Assembly (NCBI RefSeq): GCF_040939125.1
Contig: NZ_CP162495.1
Span: 3,410,001 to 3,474,000 of the forward strand
DNA length: 64,000 nucleotides
Origin: Clostridium sp. BJN0013
GTDB lineage: Bacteria; Bacillota; Clostridia; Clostridiales; Clostridiaceae
Direction: 5' to 3'
The notes beneath the pieces are model-generated. The model was given only the letters and a program-made list of their open reading frames with translations. It was not told where the DNA came from and searched no databases. Below are positions 27,647 to 35,933 of this stretch, piece by piece (within the stretch, counting starts at the first letter, position 1; each line of letters begins with the position of its first letter). The position numbers and the translations under genes were made by a program.

Positions 27647-29107
27647 CTATTTAAGTTCTTTTAACACCTCTAATAAATACTTCCATATTCTCTGTGTAGA
27701 AGATATGCTTAAGTGTTCATCTGGACTATGAATATCCAAAATATTAGGTCCCATGGATATCATATCTAATTCATCATTAAATTTTTCTGAAAAAATTCCA
27801 CATTCAAGTCCCGCATGAATTGCACTTATTACTGGTTTTTTCCCAAATAATCTCTCATATACTCCTACCATAACCTCTCTTATTTTAGAATCATCTCTAT
27901 ATTTCCATTCTGGATAACTTGATTCAGCTACCACTTTAGCCTTTGTAAAATTTCCTATAGTCAATATGACACTAAATATATTATCTCTTAAACTTCTCAC
28001 AGAGCTCCTTATTGAACTTAGACACTCCACACTATTCTCCCTAGTTACAACTGTACCTAAATTTAGTGAGCTCTCTACAAGTCCTTCTATATCCATACTC
28101 ATACTTTGGACTCCATTAGGAATTAAATACATAAAATTAATTACATTTTCTGTAGTATCATTAGACATAACCTTTTCCGGTAATATATCTATAGATTGTA
28201 CTTCTATCTTCAAATCTGAATCTGAGGTTTTAAATTCATCTTTTAAAACTTTTTCTAACATTGTCACCTTATCTTTCACTATAGATTCGTATTTAGAACA
28301 TAATACTATAATAGCTTCTGAATCAGAAGCTATAACATTATGTTTAGTTCCTCCCTCTATCTTATATATTTTAAAATCTGTATCCTCCTTCAGGTTTTTG
28401 AGTACACGTGCCATAATCTTATTTGCATTTGCCCTACCCTTGTGTATTTCTGCACCAGAATGGCCACCTTTTAAACCTTTAATTTTTATTGAAAAAACTT
28501 TATCACTTTTATCTGGATTATCCCAGTTTATGGGAATACTTGCTTTAGCTGAACATCCCCCAGCACAACTTACAAGTAATACCCCTTCTTCCTCTGAATC
28601 TATATTTATAAGAATTTTTCCTTTTATATTTTGGGGATCTAATGCTACAGCTCCATTCATACCAGTTTCTTCAGAGGTAGTAACCAATAATTCCATTGGA
28701 GGATGAGGTATATTCTTAGAAGCTAAAATAGCAAGCCCCATTGCAACCGCTATACCATCATCTCCTCCAAGAGTGGTACCTGTAGCATATATCATGTCAT
28801 CTACTACCTTTAACTTTAGTGGATCCTTAGTAAAATCATGCTCTACTCCTGAATTTTTTTCACATACCATATCCATATGTCCCTGTAGTATTACACCTGG
28901 ACTATTTTCAAATCCTTCAGTCCCTTTTTTCCTTATGACTACATTTAATTCTTTATCCTGTATAGCTTCTAAATTATACTGTTTTGCAAAAGAAACTAAA
29001 TAATCACTTATTTCTTTTTCATTTCCTGATTCTCTGGGTATGCTGCTAATTTCCTCAAAGTATTTGAATACTTCAATTGGTTCAATATCCTGTAATACTC
29101 CACTCAT
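27647..29107 (-). CDS. pepD: Aminoacyl-histidine dipeptidase / beta-Ala-His dipeptidase (M20)
   Basis: About 486 residues. The M20C family signature is present: ISSIPRESGNEKEISDYL, the metal ligands in VILQGHMDMVCEKN, TLGGDDGIAVAMGLA, TSEETGMNGAVALD and the terminal H in DIHSPDEHLSI. It hydrolyses Xaa-His or other small dipeptides with zinc in the cytoplasm. The ATG at 29107 is preferred because AAAGGA lies eight bases before it. It is monocistronic; two copies of the dispersed repeat lie just upstream. Confidence 0.94.
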   Translation of the reverse strand: MSGVLQDIEPIEVFKYFEEISSIPRESGNEKEISDYLVSFAKQYNLEAIQDKELNVVIRKKGTEGFENSPGVILQGHMDMVCEKNSGVEHDFTKDPLKLKVVDDMIYATGTTLGGDDGIAVAMGLAILASKNIPHPPMELLVTTSEETGMNGAVALDPQNIKGKILINIDSEEEGVLLVSCAGGCSAKASIPINWDNPDKSDKVFSIKIKGLKGGHSGAEIHKGRANANKIMARVLKNLKEDTDFKIYKIEGGTKHNVIASDSEAIIVLCSKYESIVKDKVTMLEKVLKDEFKTSDSDLKIEVQSIDILPEKVMSNDTTENVINFMYLIPNGVQSMSMDIEGLVESSLNLGTVVTRENSVECLSSIRSSVRSLRDNIFSVILTIGNFTKAKVVAESSYPEWKYRDDSKIREVMVGVYERLFGKKPVISAIHAGLECGIFSEKFNDELDMISMGPNILDIHSPDEHLSISSTQRIWKYLLEVLKELK

Positions 29108-29147
29108 ATTAATCATCCTTTCCTAGGGTAATAATAATTTTATTAAG

Positions 29148-29275
29148 TTTTCCTTAAATTCAAATAAAGGTTTTTTCCATTTAAACCTCAGAAGAATTTA
29201 TCCTTAGACACAACATCGCTTACCTCTACTTTAAAGAAAATGGAGGTTATTGCACTGGTAACCTTAGGATAAAAT
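29148..29275 (+). repeat. Dispersed structured repeat, copy 2a
   Basis: It aligns with the better copies from TTCCATTTAAACCTCAGAAG through ATTTATCC to the terminal CCTTAGGATAAAAT. The 5' hairpin is shortened. The TTATCC/GGATAA closing stem is kept, and the internal hairpin is CCTC/GAGG here. It lies just upstream of pepD, in the opposite orientation to that gene. Confidence 0.65.
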
Positions 29276-29355
29276 TGAAACATACAACAATATACTTAAT
29301 AAAGTATACTTACATTATACCACTTAAAGAAAACCATTTTATAGTTATATAGCAT

Positions 29356-29455
29356 ATCAAGTAATTTTTAGGTCCAGGTGGAGTTTACTCATTAAGAATG
29401 CCTTTTTCCATCTAGCCTTAGAAAAACTTATAAAGAGGTGTTCTTTAGATAAATC
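29356..29455 (+). repeat. Dispersed structured repeat, partial copy 2b
   Basis: It starts ATCAAGTAATTTTTAGGTCC and has AGGTGGAGTTTACTC...CCATCTAGCCTTAGAAAAACTTAT, a clear match to the 5' half of the family. The 3' branched domain is replaced or eroded. It follows copy 2a by 80 bases in the same orientation. Confidence 0.7.
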
Positions 29456-29565
29456 CTTAATTGGAGCATTTGACATAAAATATAAATATATCTAAAATAT
29501 AATTGTATAATATATGAAAAAACAATTTAAAATATCCAAACACTTTATTTAAATGAGGTATACAA

Positions 29566-30444
29566 ATGAAAATGTCTAAAACCATAATAGCAGATTTATC
29601 TTTATTATTTGCAGCCATGTTATGGGGAGGAGGCTATACTGCCACTAAAAATGCTTTAAATAATATAACTCCTTTTTATATGATGGCTATAAGATTTATT
29701 TGTGCCGGAATTTTAATTTCGGCTATATTTTTTAAAATAATTATAAAAACATCTATAGAAGATATTGTTCGTGGTTTTGTAATAGGCATATTTTTATTTT
29801 TAGCCTTTGCCGCCCAAACTATAGGGCTTAATTATACTACTGCAAGCAAACAATCTTTTTTAACTTCAGTTTATGTAATTATACTTCCATTTATATACTG
29901 GAGAGTATTCAAGACAAAACCAAAATTAAATGCCTTAGTTTCTGCAATAGTTTCTCTTATAGGAATATTTATTCTAAGCTTAAAACCTGGCATGCATTTA
30001 GATATGAATATTGGTGACTGGCTTACCCTTTTAAGTGCAGTATTATTTGCATCCCATATAATTTCCATAGCCTGTTTTGCTAGAAAATCAAATCCTATAA
30101 TACTATCTGTATTGCAGATGTTTTCGGCTGGCATTCTTTCCATTATATTTGCCGGTATATTCGAGCCTAATTTGAGTCAAATACCAAAAAATGCCTTATT
30201 CTCGCTTTTATATTTGATAGTTTTCAGTACCATGATAGCTTTTTTAATTCAAAATATAGCTCAAAAATATACTAATCCTAATCATGTAGGTATACTATTA
30301 TCTCTTGAATCTGTATTTGGTGCTATTTTTTCAATAATATTTTTAAAAGAAGTATTTACTTTAAATATGATGTTGGGATCAAGTATAATATTTTTATCTG
30401 TAATAATTGCAGAAATGGATTTTAATATATCTGTAAATAAATAA
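29566..30444 (+). CDS. EamA/DMT family transporter
   Basis: 292 residues with ten predicted membrane helices in two EamA repeats (about residues 8-140 and 150-285). The first repeat has LLFAAMLWGGGYTATKNALN, and the second has DWLTLLSAVLFASHIISIAC and ESVFGAIFSIIFLKE, the typical EamA ends. It is a drug/metabolite carrier with unknown substrate. It is monocistronic; a degenerate copy of the dispersed repeat and then a perfect palindrome lie in its 3' region. Confidence 0.88.
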   Translation: MKMSKTIIADLSLLFAAMLWGGGYTATKNALNNITPFYMMAIRFICAGILISAIFFKIIIKTSIEDIVRGFVIGIFLFLAFAAQTIGLNYTTASKQSFLTSVYVIILPFIYWRVFKTKPKLNALVSAIVSLIGIFILSLKPGMHLDMNIGDWLTLLSAVLFASHIISIACFARKSNPIILSVLQMFSAGILSIIFAGIFEPNLSQIPKNALFSLLYLIVFSTMIAFLIQNIAQKYTNPNHVGILLSLESVFGAIFSIIFLKEVFTLNMMLGSSIIFLSVIIAEMDFNISVNK

Positions 30445-30476
30445 TAGTATTATACCATCTTAAGCATATTTTCCTA

Positions 30477-30600
30477 AATGATTCTTAGATTAAAGTGAAA
30501 TTTTCTCATAAGGAATGATTTTCTTAGAAGAACTTATTTAGGCGCGTAACAACTCCTATACCTCACTTTGATTTTGTATCTGAAGATATGTTAATTTTAT
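30477..30600 (+). repeat. Dispersed structured repeat, degenerate copy 3
   Basis: AAATGATTCTTAGATTAAAG, CTCATAAGGAATGATTTTC and TTAGAAGAACTTATTTAGG follow the family consensus in order, with drift in the 3' half. It is 32 bases after the stop of the EamA gene, in the sense orientation and ahead of the palindrome at 30641. Confidence 0.5.
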
Positions 30601-30640
30601 TTTTATCTACAAAACTAATCTCAACAGATTTTTACTTGTA

Positions 30641-30676
30641 TTTATGTTCCAATTTATATATAAATTGGAACATAAA
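30641..30676. terminator. Perfect 36-bp palindrome, probable terminator
   Basis: TTTATGTTCCAATTTATA is followed directly by its exact reverse complement and then ACTTTTTA. It is the only strong hairpin downstream of the EamA gene. A protein-binding operator is an alternative. Confidence 0.6.
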
Positions 30677-30719
30677 CTTTTTACCCGAATTTTTATAAAT
30701 TTTATCTACTATATCAAAT

Positions 30720-30776
30720 TACACAAATTTCACATTACTATGTCATATCATAGTCATAATCCTTAATTATAATTTG
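30720..30776 (+). promoter_or_regulatory. Conserved promoter/operator block of secreted-protein gene A
   Basis: TTACACAAATTTCACATTAC, TATCATAGTCATAAT and TTAATTATAATTT match blocks at the same distance upstream of genes at 35934 and 39611 and of the remnant at 33050. ACACA/TCACAT repeats spaced about 11 bases are compatible with an OmpR-family regulator; TATAAT is the likely -10. Confidence 0.6.
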
Positions 30777-30853
30777 TATTGAAAAGAAACTTAAATAAAA
30801 GAAAGACTTAAAAAACATTACTGTATAATAAAAAATTTTAGGAGGTATTAGAA

Positions 30854-31270
30854 ATGTTAAAAACAAGATACAAATTACTTTCAGCTTTAGTACTTGCAGC
30901 ACCACTGCTAGTAAATACAGGGGTTGCTACAACGGTACAAGCATCTTCTGTTAATAATGCAAAGGCCAGTATAGTTTACAAATCTTATTATTCTTTTGAA
31001 AACTTTGAAACTAAATTAGATGGATTAGTAGCATCAGGAACTATAAGTCCAAGTCAGGAAAATATAATATTGAACCTATATTATAATAATAAAATAACAA
31101 CCAGAGAAACTTTTAAGGCTCAATTAGATGCTTTAGTTGCAGCAGGAACTATAACACAAAATCAAGCAGTGTCTATATTAAATGCATTTAGTGGTTGGGG
31201 GCCTAGTTGGCAAATACCGGCACATAATAATCAGACTCATAATATAAAACCACATAATCCCTCTAAATAA
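30854..31270 (+). CDS. Small secreted helical-repeat protein A (DUF2680-like)
   Basis: 138 residues. A signal peptide (about residues 1-30, ending TTVQAS) is followed by two similar segments of about 30 residues: ENFETKLDGLVASGTISPSQ and ETFKAQLDALVAAGTITQNQ, each with L-D-x-L-V-x-x-G-T-I-[ST]. The pattern resembles DUF2680 proteins of clostridia. The tail (SGWGPSWQIPAHNNQTHNIK) is rich in aromatic residues, His and Asn. It is nearly identical to the gene at 35934. An AGGAGG site precedes the ATG. Function is unknown; it is presumably exported and controlled by the neighbouring response regulator. Confidence 0.85.
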   Translation: MLKTRYKLLSALVLAAPLLVNTGVATTVQASSVNNAKASIVYKSYYSFENFETKLDGLVASGTISPSQENIILNLYYNNKITTRETFKAQLDALVAAGTITQNQAVSILNAFSGWGPSWQIPAHNNQTHNIKPHNPSK

Positions 31271-31336
31271 AGTTTATTAAATTTAAAAAATTTTAAGTAA
31301 ATATATAAACTTTAGTCAAAGGAAAATTATGCTTTT

Positions 31337-31376
31337 AGTTAAAAATGCACTTTATGAATAGGTGCATTTTTAACTC
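31337..31376. terminator. Terminator after secreted-protein gene A
   Basis: AGTTAAAAATGCAC and GTGCATTTTTAACT form a perfect 14-base stem 65 bases after the stop codon. Confidence 0.88.
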
Positions 31377-31690
31377 TAATAATTCTTTATCTTTTTTGAT
31401 CTCTAATCTTTCTTTAATTGACGTGACATCTTGACCACATTCTCAGTATTTTTTTGCCTGTAAATTTACCAATAATTTATTCATTTCTTAGTTTGTAACT
31501 TTATAACTTTTGTATTCTTGTACTATCCCAACCATTGTATCAATTTTATTTTTATATTCCTAGTCTAACGCTTTAATATTATCATATTTTAAAATTTCAA
31601 TCTTAGTTTGTAAATCCTTTAATTGTTTTTTGATTTTTCTAGTATATTAATACCAAATGCCAAACCAGCTATTTTTATAACTCCCTTCAC
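31375..31690 (-). pseudogene. Degenerate coiled-coil protein gene
   Basis: On the minus strand a start-like MKGVIKIAGLAFGINILEKS frame, after a one-base shift, continues as KKQLKDLQTKIEILKYDN, YKNKIDTMVGIVQEYKSYK, MNKLLVNLQAKK and TSIKERLEIKKDKELLELK. Several single stop codons (TAG, TAA, TGA) interrupt it. The heptad pattern and unbroken frame between the stops suggest a decayed coiled-coil protein. No family is recognised. Confidence 0.5.
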
Positions 31691-31991
31691 GTTTCACACC
31701 AAGTCAAATAAAGTGTTGTTTAAAAGAAGAAAAAAGAATCAAATTGGGAAAGGAATTGTAAAGAACGATTAAAATTATTATCTTCTTTGCTATAATAACA
31801 AATGACAAAAATAACTGCATATTCCGTATATATAATAAAAGAAGCAATTAACCTAACCAAAATGATATTTCCCAAAATACAAATGCGTATTAACATACGC
31901 ATCTTGTGAATAAAATATCAGCACGCTGATAACTAACAATTTTAGTGTTTAACAAAAAACTTTTGAACACCTAGCTATTAATGATTTTGTC

Positions 31992-32678
31992 TTAAGTATC
32001 TTTAGGGTTAAAAACCAACTTATATCCATATCCATATACCGTTTCTATAGTTAATTTACTTAATTTTTTCCTGAGTCTTCTTATTGTATCATCTATAACT
32101 CTATCAGAACCAAAATAGTTAATACCCCAAACATTTGTCAAAATTTGTTCTCTTAAAATCAAACTATTCTTATTTTCAGCAAGATAGCTTAATAATTTAA
32201 ATTCCTTATTAGTAAGTCTGAGTTCTTCACCTTTAAATAAAACCATTCTTTGTTTTTTATTAATGAAATATTCTCCAATTTGTATGTTTAAATTTTGTGT
32301 TTCATTATCAGTACCATAAATTTTTGCCATAAGGTTATTGATTCGTATAATTAACTCCCTGGGTAAAAATGGTTTTGGTAAATAGTCATCACTGCCAAGT
32401 TCCAACCCCACCACTCTATCAAATTCCTCATTTCTTGCGGACATAAATATAACAGGTGTATTTTTGTTATTTTGTTTTATACATTTAATTAATTCATATC
32501 CATTTATATCCGGAAGCATTATATCTAGTATCCAAAGATCTGGCATGTCTTTTATCCTGTTTTTCGCACAACTTCCATCAGAAAAGGTAGTTACATCATA
32601 GCCCTCATTTTTAATATATTTTTCAAGTAAAATATTTAAATTATATTCATCTTCAACTAAATATATTTTTTTAGCCAA
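31992..32678 (-). CDS. OmpR-family response regulator, copy 1 (no adjacent kinase)
   Basis: About 228 residues. The receiver domain (1-120) has the acidic pair in YLVEDEYN, phosphoacceptor Asp in LWILDIMLPDINGYE, FMSARN and the lysine in LPKPF. A winged-helix DNA-binding domain follows (about 125-225), with LTNKEFKLLSYLAENKN and DDTIRRLRKKL. I place the start at TTG 32678, six bases after GAGGTG; the GTG at 32687 is inside that site. It is nearly identical to the regulator at 36647. No histidine kinase follows, only a short relic. Confidence 0.93.
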   Translation of the reverse strand: MAKKIYLVEDEYNLNILLEKYIKNEGYDVTTFSDGSCAKNRIKDMPDLWILDIMLPDINGYELIKCIKQNNKNTPVIFMSARNEEFDRVVGLELGSDDYLPKPFLPRELIIRINNLMAKIYGTDNETQNLNIQIGEYFINKKQRMVLFKGEELRLTNKEFKLLSYLAENKNSLILREQILTNVWGINYFGSDRVIDDTIRRLRKKLSKLTIETVYGYGYKLVFNPKDT

Positions 32679-32860
32679 CTCTATCACCTCAACTTAAATC
32701 AGCATTATAGTTGAGTAAAATTCTAAGGTCTTTATTTTAATAAATTCATAAGATTTATAAAAAGTAATTTTTATTATTAAAATGTACAACTAGAATTTCT
32801 ATATATTCAAATTTTTTACATTACGACAATCACGTGATTAATGATTGTATGGTCATCTAT

Positions 32861-32900
32861 AAAAAGTTAGAGAGAAACCTTTGACTTCTCTCCGATTTTT
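32861..32900 (-). terminator. Hairpin between secreted-protein remnant and response regulator 1
   Basis: On the minus strand GGAGAGAAGTC and GGTTTCTCTCTAAC form a stem followed by TTTTTA. It corresponds in position to the terminator at 36422 between gene B and regulator 2. Confidence 0.6.
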
Positions 32901-32925
32901 CATAAAATATCATTTATCGAGATAC

Positions 32926-33050
32926 TTATTTAGATACTTTGGTATTATTACTGCTATCACATACATGTACAGTTATGACAATCTTTGTATTTACTAACAG
33001 TGGTGATGCAAGTATTAAAGCTGAAATAATTTGCATTTCATTTTTAATAT
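32926..33050 (-). pseudogene. 5' remnant of a secreted-protein gene (relative of gene at 39036-39611)
   Basis: About 125 bases match the first 40 codons of gene C, including the signal-peptide region and the CDSSNNTKVS segment. The position of the ATG now reads ATA and the rest of the gene is missing. Its promoter block (33060-33150) is still nearly identical to that of gene C. It occupies the same place ahead of regulator 1 as gene B does ahead of regulator 2. Confidence 0.8.
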
Positions 33051-33059
33051 TTTTGATCC

Positions 33060-33155
33060 CTCTTAAATTTTTTATTGTTATTTAATATTATAACTAAAAA
33101 TTATAGTTATAGTATCAAATAGTAATGTGAACTTTATGTGATCTATAAATCAAGA
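33060..33155 (-). promoter_or_regulatory. Conserved promoter/operator block of the remnant at 32926-33050
   Basis: On the minus strand ATCACATAAAGTTCACAT, CTATTTGATACTATAAC and TTTTTAGTTATAATAT are almost base for base those upstream of gene C. TCACAT occurs twice, 11 bases apart. Confidence 0.6.
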
Positions 33156-33182
33156 ACATAGTTTCTATCTATATATAATAAT

Positions 33183-33400
33183 TCATTCTCTTGTAAATAT
33201 ATCTTTTACAGTTGCAAGGTATAGCCAGCCTTCATGTGTACCAATATAACTGATGTCAGTCACCCACACAGAATTTGGACTTTTAACTTTAAAACCTTGA
33301 TTTAAAAGATTTTCAGCTACCGGAAGTTTATAAGCGGAGTATGTAGTTGCCTTGAATTTTCTTTTCCTTTAAATCTTTACAAAGAAGATATACCAATGTG
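33183..33400 (-). pseudogene. IS3-family (IS150-like) transposase fragment
   Basis: On the minus strand an open stretch of about 58 codons reads KFKATTYSAYKLPVAENLLN, QGFKVKSPNSVWVTDISYI and GTHEGWLYLATVKDIFTRE and then stops. WVTDISYI carries the first aspartate of the DDE site. Upstream coding sequence is frameshifted and the rest of the integrase core is missing. No intact terminal inverted repeats are evident. Confidence 0.85.
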
Positions 33401-33616
33401 ATGCCATGCGTTTTATTAAAAAACTTAAAGTATTGGATACAATAAAATCTACAATTGATACATTAAAACTTAGAAATATAATTATCAATCGTTTAAATTT
33501 TCCTGTAAATACTTACTATAATAAAATAATGAAATATGAAAGATTTCTAAAAGCATGCCCTAGAATAATGATTGTAAATTTAGAAATTATAAATCAAAAT
33601 ATTAGAGGTGTAGTAA

Positions 33617-33724
33617 ATGATAAAATCTATAAAATCAAAATTGCATTTAAAAATATATTCTAAAATTGATCTTAATAAGGGTACTAAAAATTATATTAAA
33701 AAGATAGAAAAAATATATACCTAA
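33617..33724 (+). CDS. Small cationic peptide of 35 residues, unknown
   Basis: The frame MIKSIKSKLHLKIYSKIDL... has 11 lysines and no cysteine or acidic cluster, and ends KKIEKIYT. The ATG follows GAGGTG by six bases, a better ribosome site than the overlapping longer frame at 33406-33663 has. It ends 36 bases before yidC and is probably cotranscribed. The position recalls rpmH/rnpA ahead of yidC in ordinary genomes, but the sequence is not L34. It could be a membrane-active peptide or a relic. Confidence 0.45.
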   Translation: MIKSIKSKLHLKIYSKIDLNKGTKNYIKKIEKIYT

Positions 33725-33760
33725 TAACAATATTAGAAAAGATAAGAAAGGATAACTATT

Positions 33761-34426
33761 ATGTTTGATTTTATTGCATATCCTACAGGGCATATTTTAA
33801 GGTTCATGTATGAAGTATTATCATTTAAAAATTACGGAATTGCCATTATTCTGTTGACAGTTATTATAAGAACATTACTGCTTCCACTATATATAAAGCA
33901 GTATAGATCAACCTCAAAAATTAGCGAAATTCAGCCGAAAATAAAAAAGATTCAGGAAAAATATAAAAATGATAGTGAAAAGTTAAATCAGCATATGATT
34001 GAACTGTATAAGGAAAATAACATAAATCCGGCAGAAGGATGTCTTCCACTATTACTACAAATACCTATTTTATTTTCTCTTTATTACGTTGTATCCCAGC
34101 CTCTAAAATATATGTTTGAAATAAATTCATCCATAATTGACAAATTATTCAATACTATACCTCATAACATGATTACTATAAAGAATATGCTTAATACATC
34201 TGAAAATAAAATGCAAGATTCTATTCAGAAAAATATGCTTTTATTATCGCCAATCATGACTGGATTTATTTCATTTCAGGTACCTGCAGGCATGGGACTT
34301 TACTGGATAATAAGCAATATATATCAAATATTTCAGCAGATGTTTATGAACAAATTTATTATAAAAAAAGAGCCAAATTTAAATGTAAAATATAATAATA
34401 AAGTTAAAAGGAGGACTTTTTTATGA
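33761..34426 (+). CDS. yidC: YidC/Oxa1-family membrane protein insertase (accessory paralogue)
   Basis: 221 residues with about five hydrophobic segments. The conserved first helix contains the essential arginine (LTVIIRTLLLPLYIKQYRST). The cytoplasmic loop KISEIQPKIKKIQEKYKND and the NPAEGCLPLLLQIPILFSLY segment are typical. Helix VPAGMGLYWIISNIYQIFQQ ends the core, followed by a basic tail. It lies outside the rnpA locus next to a decayed radical-SAM gene, so it is likely a specialised second insertase. Confidence 0.9.
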   Translation: MFDFIAYPTGHILRFMYEVLSFKNYGIAIILLTVIIRTLLLPLYIKQYRSTSKISEIQPKIKKIQEKYKNDSEKLNQHMIELYKENNINPAEGCLPLLLQIPILFSLYYVVSQPLKYMFEINSSIIDKLFNTIPHNMITIKNMLNTSENKMQDSIQKNMLLLSPIMTGFISFQVPAGMGLYWIISNIYQIFQQMFMNKFIIKKEPNLNVKYNNKVKRRTFL

Positions 34427-34760
34427 AATTTGATTTAGACAATTCTAAAAGAAAATTAAAAGAAACCGCAATAAGAACCGGCTTTCAAATAATTAATAAA
34501 AATCCAGAAAAAGATGTAAATAAATTATTTGAGCTTGCTGAAAAGACAAGTAGAGATGAATTCACAAAGAGCAAAATTATAAGTATAAAAAAATACTACA
34601 ATGAAATGCCATCAGTAAAAGAATATATCGAAAATATATTAAAAAATACAAATTGGTGCTTCAGTGGCGGTATCAAATAAGAATATAAAAACTGTTACTT
34701 CAGATGAGTTTATAGATATGTCAGTTGAAAATGGGACGAATATGTCCGACGGTTAAAAGA
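34423..34760 (+). pseudogene. Radical-SAM protein, truncated and frameshifted
   Basis: The first 85 codons (MKFDLDNSKRKLKETAIRTG ... KSKIISIKKYYNEMPSVKEY) look like the helical N-terminal segment that precedes the core of a family of clostridial radical-SAM proteins. The frame then stops. In a shifted frame GASVAVSNKNIKTVTSDEF and IDMSVENGTN resembles the C-terminal part of the same family. The CxxxCxxC core is absent, so an internal deletion is likely. The start overlaps the yidC stop. Family assignment comes from remembered sequence patterns and is tentative. Confidence 0.55.
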
Positions 34761-34801
34761 GTATCCAACTTCAATTTAAAAAAAGGTACTACAGAAAGTG
34801 A

Positions 34802-35071
34802 AAGAACAGTATATTTAATAGAATATTTCAAAGAAATTCAGAATCCTTGAAAAAACTTCTTAAAAATCTCTTTGATGGGCTAACTAAATTAATTGAAAAG
34901 TATATATTAAATAATTTTATAAATCATGAAGAACTAAAGACATATTCTTCAATTTCATTATCTAAGTTGATATTGGGTACACTTTTTAGAACATCCGTTC
35001 AAATGATGTTAAGTGATGAAAAAAAAGATTACATGAATACACTGTCTACATTAAAATTAATACTTATTTAA
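34802..35071 (+). pseudogene. C-terminal part of a TetR-like regulator
   Basis: After a stop codon an open frame reads FNRIFQRNSESLKKLLKNLF, GLTKLIEKYILNN and SKLILGTLFRTSVQMMLSDE, ending NTLSTLKLILI. This looks like the ligand-binding half of a TetR-type regulator. No helix-turn-helix domain precedes it. A TTG at 34847 could start a 74-residue remnant but has no good ribosome site. Confidence 0.5.
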
Positions 35072-35132
35072 AATCAATCTTAGGTGCAGATTTGTTTTTG
35101 ACATAAAAGAAATGAATTTGTAGAAAAATAGA

Positions 35133-35363
35133 AGATCTTATTACTCTTTTGCAAATTTTAAATCTAAACTAGATGCTTTAGTTGCATCAGGGACTATAAC
35201 ACAAAGTCAAGCAGTGTCTATACTAAATACATTTAGTGGTTGGGGTTCTAGTTGGAAAATACCAGCTCCATCTAAAGACTCACATAATAACAAAAAAATA
35301 CTTGATAAGACAAACAATACTACTTCGTCATCTAATGTAGCTGGACAAAATAATGTTCATTAA
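35133..35363 (+). pseudogene. 3' remnant of a secreted-protein gene
   Basis: RSYYSFANFKSKLDALVASG, TITQSQAVSILNTFSGWGSS and WKIPAPSKDSHNN match the second repeat and tail of genes A and B. The signal peptide and first repeat are missing and no start codon is present. The tail extends differently, ending SSSNVAGQNNVH. Between 35370 and 35890 I see only a hairpin terminator (35467-35487) and no gene. Confidence 0.8.
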
Positions 35364-35466
35364 ACAAATTAAAAATTGATTACATTTATAAAACAATACC
35401 ACATCGGCAAAAATAAGATATTGTTGTGTTAAAAATTAAAGTATTTCTTAAATTGTAAATGAGCTG

Positions 35467-35500
35467 TTGCATAATTAAATTATGCAATAATTCATTTTTT
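35467..35500 (+). terminator. Hairpin after the secreted-protein remnant
   Basis: TTGCATAAT and ATTATGCAA form a perfect stem with a three-base loop, followed by TAATTCATTTTTT. Confidence 0.7.
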
Positions 35501-35807
35501 ATATAAATTCAGAAATAGAAGAAGATTACTATCAGATATCAGTCAATATTTTGGTGTATTTTTCTTTATTGAATTTATTCAGTTGTATGTTGGCTACTTC
35601 ACAGAGGCAAGGAAGCTTCTTGATCCAACCTTAATTTTAGTATAAAAGAGTTGGAGAGCTACACATAAATTACGAATTACAGATAAAATATTTATAAATT
35701 AAAAATACTTACTTAAATCATAAGTGAAAAATTAAATAAACATTTTTATTCTTTTGTAAACTTACTCCAGATACAAGAATGCAAGTTTTTACGGGTTGAA
35801 CTATAAA

Positions 35808-35866
35808 TTACACAAACTTCACATAACTATTTGATACTATGCCCACAATCATTAGTTATAATTTTT
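35808..35866 (+). promoter_or_regulatory. Conserved promoter/operator block of secreted-protein gene B
   Basis: TTACACAAACTTCACATAAC, TATTTGATACTATGC and ATTAGTTATAATTT match the blocks upstream of genes A and C. The match stands out because the flanking sequence differs between the loci. Confidence 0.65.
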
Positions 35867-35933
35867 TAAAAGAAACAATTAAATAAAACAATTCATCACA
35901 TATTATGTGGTAAAAAATTAGGAGGTATTAGAA

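Noticed and set aside
31720-31902. 60-residue minus-strand open frame after regulator 1
   Set aside because: It ends in a run of phenylalanines from an A-rich tract, lacks a ribosome site and overlaps the lost-kinase region.
33406-33663. 85-residue open frame upstream of yidC
   Set aside because: It has no ribosome site, no recognised family, and is overlapped by the 35-residue frame that does have one.
35500-35650. Short open stretch FIEFIQLYVGYFTEARKLLD
   Set aside because: No start, no ribosome site and no family recognised; it may be a relic but cannot be supported.
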